DNA of 40,631 bases, taken from Pseudomonadota bacterium. Its GTDB lineage: Bacteria > Pseudomonadota > Gammaproteobacteria > Pseudomonadales > Moraxellaceae. The translations under genes and the position numbers were made by a program. Shown one piece after another: positions 36,501 through 40,631 of this stretch. Where the stretch lies: contig CAUJHL010000097.1 of assembly GCA_963204705.1 (NCBI GenBank), positions 1 to 40,631 of the forward strand. The letters are read 5' to 3'. Positions within the stretch are counted from its first letter, which is position 1. Each line of letters starts with the position of its first letter. The notes under the pieces are model-generated. The model was not told the origin of the DNA. It saw only the letters and a program-made list of their open reading frames with translations, and did no database searches.

Positions 36501-36595
36501 TGAACGAAGCACTCCCGCAGCCTTTCCCAAAACCTGAGCATCACCCTGAAGCGCAATCCGTCTCACGTGGCGACAGTGAGGAGCACAAGTCATGA
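33566..36595 (+). CDS. DUF2339 family polytopic membrane protein
   Basis: The protein has 1009 residues. An N-terminal membrane helix (MFAILALIGIIFVFMRL) leads into a coiled coil (about 17-55, KAQSRVQRLEEDQRRLKEQM), then an acidic, alanine-rich, disordered stretch to about residue 190. From GGNALVRVGVLVLLVGVVLL onward there are roughly two dozen hydrophobic helices. This layout is that of DUF2339, a large inner-membrane family of unknown function. The start is GTG 33566 with AAGGG 9 bases upstream. The stop overlaps the next start (ATGA), and the DUF2339-DUF3999 pairing recurs in relatives as I recall. A role in the cell envelope is only inference. Confidence 0.85.
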   Translation: MFAILALIGIIFVFMRLEKAQSRVQRLEEDQRRLKEQMDVLHGELTKTQRRLLYLTPESETLSLPTDTAAESKTPDSLHQREPNWHSQVPETMPDEQAVSRDYTEQPSAASTAPAARQSDEAVLDEAVSGEASMAESIASDALHSASVVPEASAPQAESVPLSAEDYWRQRDDKSTRAPVAATQSRSTADPDEHSPEVVTSVFHTLLAWFSGGNALVRVGVLVLLVGVVLLLRLASQYISIPIELRLAGVAVGGFALTLTGLRLRLKRPGYGVTLQGAGLAIIYLTLFSAFKLYGVLPAELTFGLLAILAAITVGFAVKQDALPLAVLAFGGAFLAPILTSTGSNNLVGLFAYYLLLNAAVAVIAHVRTWKILNLLSAGVTFGTAGLAGWSSYQDGMRWPLEGLLLAHLALYLFIAVRYSQQLVAVQESRPQAQKITLPVVDTGLLFGVPLMGLGLQAALMRDIPYAMAISSAGLSAVYLLLGRYLIRQGSKMRLMSEGVLALGIGFLALVLPLALDAKWTAVGWSVQGAALIWMGKRQQRFWPVVFGLLLQVLSLGIVLALGIWKGFDTLLLNLWVIAVVQMVTALLLRQPFAQWRDSRSFSAEEAKHTAVSAKKRPRWITLGRVVLLVAVALTGFSLQLSWEHVPVGAYDWTYAEWVPVLTLACLCGLGWLLAVRFQWLEWLSVLRVLVPLAIVGFCFAFSARLTTGTAIWLLVLASFLSSIGFLVLRLRHRLELPMRRDQAVWALGTLLWSGVWLNAVIPDWTNASLLLPVAGMLLFHFLPVLPSPLQRETLLRDISLPVLAVLILWVVKINEMESGQTGLIPYVPVLNPLDLMIGTIIGLALISVRVVDRKWAPIVLGSSALAAFWTLSSMVVRTLHEWMGTPLWLDGAWGSDQVQTSLTLVWIVLALILTTVGSRKGIRIIWIAGISLLGLVLLKLVLIDLNSLGAVARVISFIGAGLVMLVIGYVAPYPPAELNEALPQPFPKPEHHPEAQSVSRGDSEEHKS

Positions 36596-38052
36596 TCGAC
36601 CTTGGACAGACTCCATTTTCCGCTGGCGGAGGCATGAGTCAGCGCTCGATGGTCACAGGGATGCTGTTGGCAAGCCTCTTACTTTGGCCATCGGTTAATC
36701 ACGCCGAGTCCAGCACCACGAATACCCGCCTAAGTGCCGTATTGTCGGTACCGGCTTCCTTGCCGGGTCAAACCATTCCCCTGTATGAAATGGCCTTGCC
36801 CGCTGAGGCGATTGGTACGCTACGACAGGGCAAGCCCCTGCAAATACTGAATGGGCAGGGGCAGGCCGTGCCGATGGCAGTGATGAGTCCGCCGACCACC
36901 GTTAACCGGCGCAGTGTTGCCCTGAGCCTATATCGCTGGCCAGAGTCCGAATTGCCGACTGCTTTCACCACCGGATCCGGCAGCCTAAACAGCGATGCGC
37001 AAAACACCGCCAACACCGCGGCGGGGGAAATGCGACTGGAGCTGAGTCAGGGAAATACCTCGGCGATTTTACGCTTTCCTGAACGTACTCCGATCGTGCT
37101 CAATCGCGAAGGGACCGGCCGGCAGTGGTTATTGGCCAATCCTGCGCATCCGGGCATCGTGGAGTCTGGCTGGCAGGCCGATCGCCTGAAACTGCAATGG
37201 CCCCGTGCCAGTCTGGCTGTTAATGTCTCGGTGGAAGGTAGTAGCGATCTGGTGAACTGGGTGCCCGTATCCCAGGGCAGACTGCTGGAAACCTCGGATG
37301 CTCAGGGCCGCCAGCTTAGTCAGACCGAACTCAGTTTACAGGGAGAACACTATCCCTATTGGCGGCTAACTCTGTCGCAACCACTGGCTTTGCAGGCCGC
37401 TATCCAGACCGAGCATCAGGACGTGTTACCGGCGTATTTAGTCACACCCGTCAACGTGACAACCGAGACGCCGAACCGCTTCCAGATCACCCTGCCGCAG
37501 GCGGTGGCGATGGATCAGCTCACCGTCCGCAATTTGCCCGATAATCAGCTCGTTCCTGCCCAGCTCGAAGGCTGGTACAGCCAGCCCAGCAACCACCTCG
37601 CTGACTGGCATCTCCTCGCAGAGGCCACACTGCAACACTGGACGCCGCAGGCATTGGCAGGCAAGCCCACGCGACTGCAGTCACAGGAAGTCCTGCCCCT
37701 GTCCCACGATGTCTTTAGCCGGCAATACCGTCTGACACTGGAGAACTGGCCTGCTGGTCAGCTGCCGCACGTAGAGCTGCTCACGGCACCCCAGACGGTT
37801 AAATTTCTGGCGCAGGGCCAGCCGCCCTATACGCTTTACCTGAATCCGGCAAATCCTGTGCCGGCCATCGTGCTGCCCGATGGATTGCAGGAAACACCCG
37901 GGGCAAAGGCCCAGATACAGGGCTGGCAAGTTACCCCAGAGGAATTCCCATGGAAGCGCTATGCCTTGTGGCTGCTGCTGATTGTGCTGGTCGCGGTGCT
38001 GGGTATTGCGGCGATGCGGCTGTTAAAACAGTTGCCGAAGCCGATGGACTAA
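36592..38052 (+). CDS. DUF3999 family envelope protein
   Basis: The protein has 486 residues. An N-terminal signal sequence (hydrophobic core MLLASLLLWPSV near 24-35, followed by NHAES) precedes a long beta-rich periplasmic region. A C-terminal membrane helix (YALWLLLIVLVAVLGIAAM) and a short basic tail KQLPKPMD end it. It is therefore probably anchored with its bulk in the periplasm. The pattern fits DUF3999. ATG 36592 overlaps the DUF2339 stop and has GAGGAG upstream. An ATG at 36634 would remove 14 residues and is less well placed. The two proteins probably act together; the function is unknown. Confidence 0.8.
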   Translation: MIDLGQTPFSAGGGMSQRSMVTGMLLASLLLWPSVNHAESSTTNTRLSAVLSVPASLPGQTIPLYEMALPAEAIGTLRQGKPLQILNGQGQAVPMAVMSPPTTVNRRSVALSLYRWPESELPTAFTTGSGSLNSDAQNTANTAAGEMRLELSQGNTSAILRFPERTPIVLNREGTGRQWLLANPAHPGIVESGWQADRLKLQWPRASLAVNVSVEGSSDLVNWVPVSQGRLLETSDAQGRQLSQTELSLQGEHYPYWRLTLSQPLALQAAIQTEHQDVLPAYLVTPVNVTTETPNRFQITLPQAVAMDQLTVRNLPDNQLVPAQLEGWYSQPSNHLADWHLLAEATLQHWTPQALAGKPTRLQSQEVLPLSHDVFSRQYRLTLENWPAGQLPHVELLTAPQTVKFLAQGQPPYTLYLNPANPVPAIVLPDGLQETPGAKAQIQGWQVTPEEFPWKRYALWLLLIVLVAVLGIAAMRLLKQLPKPMD

Positions 38053-38065
38053 TCTGACTTAATTC

Positions 38066-38095
38066 AAGCCAATTAAACCTAAGCCAATTAAACCT
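38066..38095. repeat. 15-bp tandem duplication at the DUF3999-mscS junction
   Basis: AAGCCAATTAAACCT occurs twice in direct succession (38066-38080 and 38081-38095). The second copy runs into the TAG stop codon of the minus-strand MscS gene (38094-38096). It lies in the 41-base gap between two convergent genes. Confidence 0.8.
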
Positions 38096-38966
38096 AGGTT
38101 ACTGTCGTCTGTTCAGATTCGGTACCAGGCGCGGTATGGTCGATTCGCATTCTGGGATAGGGCGTTTCAATGCCATGGGCGACAAACTGATAATGCACCT
38201 GCTCCTGAATCTCATCGATGACCCGCAAATAATTTTCCTTGCGCGTCCACACCGCAAATAGTAGCGCAATCGCCGATTCTTCAAACCGCAACACCGTCAC
38301 AATGGGTTTGGGCTCATCCATCACCAAAGGATAATCATCAGCCAGTTCAAAGAGTATGCGGCGAATTCGGGATAAATCGGCTTCATACGACACCGTTAAA
38401 TGAATTGGCACTCGCCGTATCGCAAAACGGGTCAGATTAAACACTGGCGTTTTAATCAGCTGCTCATTGGGAACACGAATCAGCACATTATCCAGCGTCC
38501 GCAGTTTAACCGATAATAAATCAATCGATTGCACTTCGCCCTCAATCACCTGGCCGCGAATCACCTGCAATTGAATAATATCGCCGACCTCAAATGAGCC
38601 TTCACCAATTAGAAATAATCCGCTGATTAAATTGGATGCCGATGTTTGCGAGGCAAAACCCAGCGCAACCGTTAAAATGCCGGCAGCGCCGACAAAAATA
38701 CTCAGGCGAAAGCCCATTTCCCGAAAACTGGACACCGCAAATAACACAAATACCAGATAAAACAGCCCGCGACCCCAGATAAGCCGTTGATGCACGTTAA
38801 ACCGCCCGCCCATCATCCGTTCCAGCAACTGGCGACTGTATTTGGCACAAAAATAGCCAACAATCAGCAACACCACTCCAGAGAACAGACTGGCGAGACG
38901 GTCACTGTTGGCAAAGGCCATCACGGCGTGTCTGGCATCATGCCATTCCAGAGTAAAAGGCCACAT
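38094..38966 (-). CDS. MscS-family small-conductance mechanosensitive channel
   Basis: MscS channels open under membrane tension and release solutes during osmotic downshock. The 290 residues (from ATG 38966, with AAAGGAA upstream) start with two or three membrane helices (LFSGVVLLIVGYFCAKY, GLFYLVFVLFAVSSF). The pore helix is GAAGILTVALGFASQTSASN, rich in glycine and alanine as in E. coli MscS. The beta domain has FEVGDIIQLQVIRGQVIEGE and VRVPNEQLIKTPVFNLTR-like residues before the cytoplasmic alpha/beta domain. A TTG at 39017 gives a longer frame but is not needed. It lies about 100 bases downstream of the DUF432-like gene on the same strand. Confidence 0.9.
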   Translation of the reverse strand: MWPFTLEWHDARHAVMAFANSDRLASLFSGVVLLIVGYFCAKYSRQLLERMMGGRFNVHQRLIWGRGLFYLVFVLFAVSSFREMGFRLSIFVGAAGILTVALGFASQTSASNLISGLFLIGEGSFEVGDIIQLQVIRGQVIEGEVQSIDLLSVKLRTLDNVLIRVPNEQLIKTPVFNLTRFAIRRVPIHLTVSYEADLSRIRRILFELADDYPLVMDEPKPIVTVLRFEESAIALLFAVWTRKENYLRVIDEIQEQVHYQFVAHGIETPYPRMRIDHTAPGTESEQTTVT

Positions 38967-39069
38967 GGGCGTTAATTTTCCTTTAAAACAATCAGAAAAA
39001 ATAATCAGAAAAAACAATTAGATTACTGAATAAACGTCGTGTCGTGGTGAAAGGCATTCTTGATCAGGC

Positions 39070-39870
39070 TCAATCAAAAAAACTATCGAACATCCGCGCA
39101 AATCCCCCCGCAACCCGTGCTGGAGACAGAAATTGTACCGCGCCTGCCTGCGGTGGCGTATGAAAATCAATCCGGATACGGGGAGGGCGGCCCGGTGCTT
39201 CTTGAATCACGTCAATCTGTGAGGTCCACAAGCGATTTTGTTTCGGGCTGTAAAACAGCGGCAGGGCAGGAACCGGCAAATTCATCCGTAACAATGGCAT
39301 ATGACTGTGACTAGTATTGTGAAAATGCACTGGCGTCACCGCCCTAAACGCACGTGGCGGTAGATCGGCGAGATGAATCCGGCCATGCACTGGCGTGGCA
39401 TAACACAAGTCGCCCTTGAGGGTATTTGGGCCAAACCAGCTTTCTTTCGGCTGCAAAATCGGCACGTCGAACAGCGGCTCGCGCTGATCCTTGACCATAC
39501 CAACCATCCATAGGGGCGTACTGACAAACAGGGTGCCTTGCTGGCCAGCCGCGATGTGGATTGGTTTCATTGGCTTGACGATCACGGGGCGATCCGCCAG
39601 CCGTGGCATCAGGATAAATTCCGACCCCGTACGGGCAAACAGGTAGCGTTCATGCTGGACAGGCTCGGTGAGTGGCGTTTCACTGTCGAGATGCACCCAG
39701 TCGTGCTGATCCTCGTCCTGACGGCGCGGGCGGTGCGTGCTGAATTGCCATTCATGCACACCACGGGTCAGGCGTGCCTCCAGTGAGCCCATTCGCCAGG
39801 CTCGGCTTTGACCGATGTCAAAGGGCATTTCACCCCACCAGATGCTGTGCGTGTCTTTGTGATTTTCCAT
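39070..39870 (-). CDS. Probable DUF432 family protein
   Basis: The protein has 266 residues, with no signal peptide or membrane helix, so it is probably cytoplasmic. It is rich in beta-strand patterns and prolines: WWGEMPFDIGQ near the start, FILMPRLADRPVIVKPM, LFVSTPLWMVGMV, WFGPNTLKGDLCYA and RIRIDFHTPP. These fit my memory of DUF432, but the assignment is not certain. The gene is followed at about 100 bases by an MscS channel on the same strand, a neighbourhood that suggests a linked membrane or osmotic role. Its function is unknown. ATG 39870 has only a weak CGGG ribosome-binding site. Confidence 0.6.
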   Translation of the reverse strand: MENHKDTHSIWWGEMPFDIGQSRAWRMGSLEARLTRGVHEWQFSTHRPRRQDEDQHDWVHLDSETPLTEPVQHERYLFARTGSEFILMPRLADRPVIVKPMKPIHIAAGQQGTLFVSTPLWMVGMVKDQREPLFDVPILQPKESWFGPNTLKGDLCYATPVHGRIHLADLPPRAFRAVTPVHFHNTSHSHMPLLRMNLPVPALPLFYSPKQNRLWTSQIDVIQEAPGRPPRIRIDFHTPPQAGAVQFLSPARVAGGFARMFDSFFD

Positions 39871-39905
39871 AGAAACCCGGTGGCGACTTTGGCTGTTAAT
39901 CTTAG

Positions 39906-39924
39906 AGTCAGGTACTCCCTGACT
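39906..39924. promoter_or_regulatory. 7-bp inverted repeat upstream of the DUF432-like gene
   Basis: AGTCAGG (39906-39912) and CCTGACT (39918-39924) surround a 5-base centre, 36 bases before the DUF432-like start. It could be an operator or a leader hairpin. No clear promoter was found on either side. Confidence 0.35.
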
Positions 39925-40225
39925 TTGCCACGATATTCTAAGTCAAAAACTGCAACCAGCGAAAATTGAAGTTCATACAGAGAAGCGGTGTGGTAAAATC
40001 TTGCTGGCTAAAAGTTGAGTCCACTGCATCCTGTGATGATACTTCGGATACTCGGCATCCTCAGCAATCCACGGGATGTTTCAGGCTTGCTTTATAATTT
40101 TTTAATGAAGTCACTAAATTTTATCGGCAAGTGGTCGCGGTTGATCATTAGGTATTAGCCTTAAATTGATTTATGCGTTTTCAGCGATTATTTTTATGAG
40201 AATTTTCTGTTGATACTTGAATTAG
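39925..40225. other. AT-rich gap before the adhesin fragment
   Basis: I see no gene here. The composition becomes strongly AT-rich from about 40080. There is an isolated -10-like TATAAT (40093-40098) without a good -35. A TAG (40223-40225) immediately precedes the adhesin-like reading frame and closes it on the 5' side. The change in composition suggests a recombination boundary. Confidence 0.5.
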
Positions 40226-40631
40226 TATGATATTACTAAGTCTTCTAGTTGGCTTGGCTTGAAATATAAGGGCTCTACAATTAATGACAGTCGATATGGT
40301 TTTAACCCCCTCGTCGCTTCGCTGATAAGTGGTGGTATTAATATCACTTCTGGAAGTGATACACGACTTCAGGGTACTTATTTCAAAAGTTTGTATGGCA
40401 CAACTATTTCTGTAGGTGAGGGTGCCAAACTTATCCTCGAAGGTGTGGTGAACACCAATACTGTGAGCACAGCCTCCACTGCGAATTCGACCATTTGGCA
40501 GAGTATGTCGGGTAATGGTACTACTAGCCAGACGCTTACCTTGCCTCGCTTTGAGGGCCCTGTTGCCCCCGTATTCAGTGCTCCGGGTGGTATGAGTATT
40601 CAGGTTCCAGCAGGAAATTTGCAGGCTGAGG
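40226..40631 (+). pseudogene. 5'-less FhaB/CdiA-type haemagglutinin fragment, continues past the window
   Basis: The frame is open from 40226 to the window end with no usable start: TAG is just upstream and the first possible codon is TTG 40259. It begins YDITKSSSWLGLKYKGSTIN. It continues with SGGINITSGSDTRLQGTYF and ISVGEGAKLILEGVVN, the repeat pattern of filamentous haemagglutinins (a set of beta-helix turns). It ends in FEGPVAPVFSAPGGMSIQVP and AGNLQAE, which resembles the segment just before the pretoxin region of CdiA/FhaB. The signal peptide, the TPS secretion domain and most of the repeats are missing. It is therefore either a pseudogene or an orphan CdiA C-terminal module, whose toxin and immunity genes would lie beyond the window. 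Confidence 0.65.

Overview
The window is a 40.6-kb piece of a gammaproteobacterial chromosome. Protein features recalled from Acinetobacter relatives (the ArgB sequence, an L2 C-terminus ending DRRVK, the dut-algC-argB order, a long AlgC) point to a Moraxellaceae-like organism. That placement is inference; no rRNA or tRNA gene is present to confirm it.

Region by region. (1) 1-420 is the 3' end of a dsbD-like thiol reductase gene. Its stop codon lies inside a cluster of REP-like inverted repeats (412-612), which separates it from the convergent plsB. plsB is divergent from corA. (2) 4891-8703 is a tight three-gene operon: a GNAT-like protein of unknown family, a GH3-type adenylate-forming acyl-acid-amido synthetase and a tandem GNAT acyltransferase. 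I recognise no described pathway for it, and it is the best candidate here for an undescribed biosynthetic system. (3) A small exported protein gene with its own terminator, then rimI. (4) 10264-23880 is the complete S10, spc and alpha ribosomal block from rpsJ to rplQ, including secY and rpoA. It includes the short genes rpmD and rpmJ and ends at a strong terminator. Promoter candidates precede each of the three units; the S10 and spc ones share the same -10 hexamer and spacer length. (5) An esterase gene converges on a long minus-strand run: polA, an alpha/beta hydrolase, dut, algC and argB, read in that order. (6) A second REP-like cluster (33043-33375) lies between divergent polA and a DUF2339/DUF3999 membrane-protein pair. 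(7) A minus-strand pair encodes a probable DUF432 protein and an MscS channel. (8) The window ends in a 5'-less FhaB/CdiA-type adhesin fragment (40226-40631), which resembles an orphan toxin-delivery module.

How the genes work together. The ribosomal block makes much of the ribosome plus the RNA polymerase alpha subunit and the SecY channel. RimI, just upstream, acetylates a ribosomal protein in its family. polA and dut act in DNA synthesis and dUTP removal. AlgC supplies sugar phosphates for surface polysaccharide, ArgB makes arginine precursors and PlsB starts phospholipid synthesis. Most of the window is core housekeeping. The accessory or poorly understood parts are the GH3 operon, the exported protein, the repeat clusters, the DUF pairs and the adhesin fragment.
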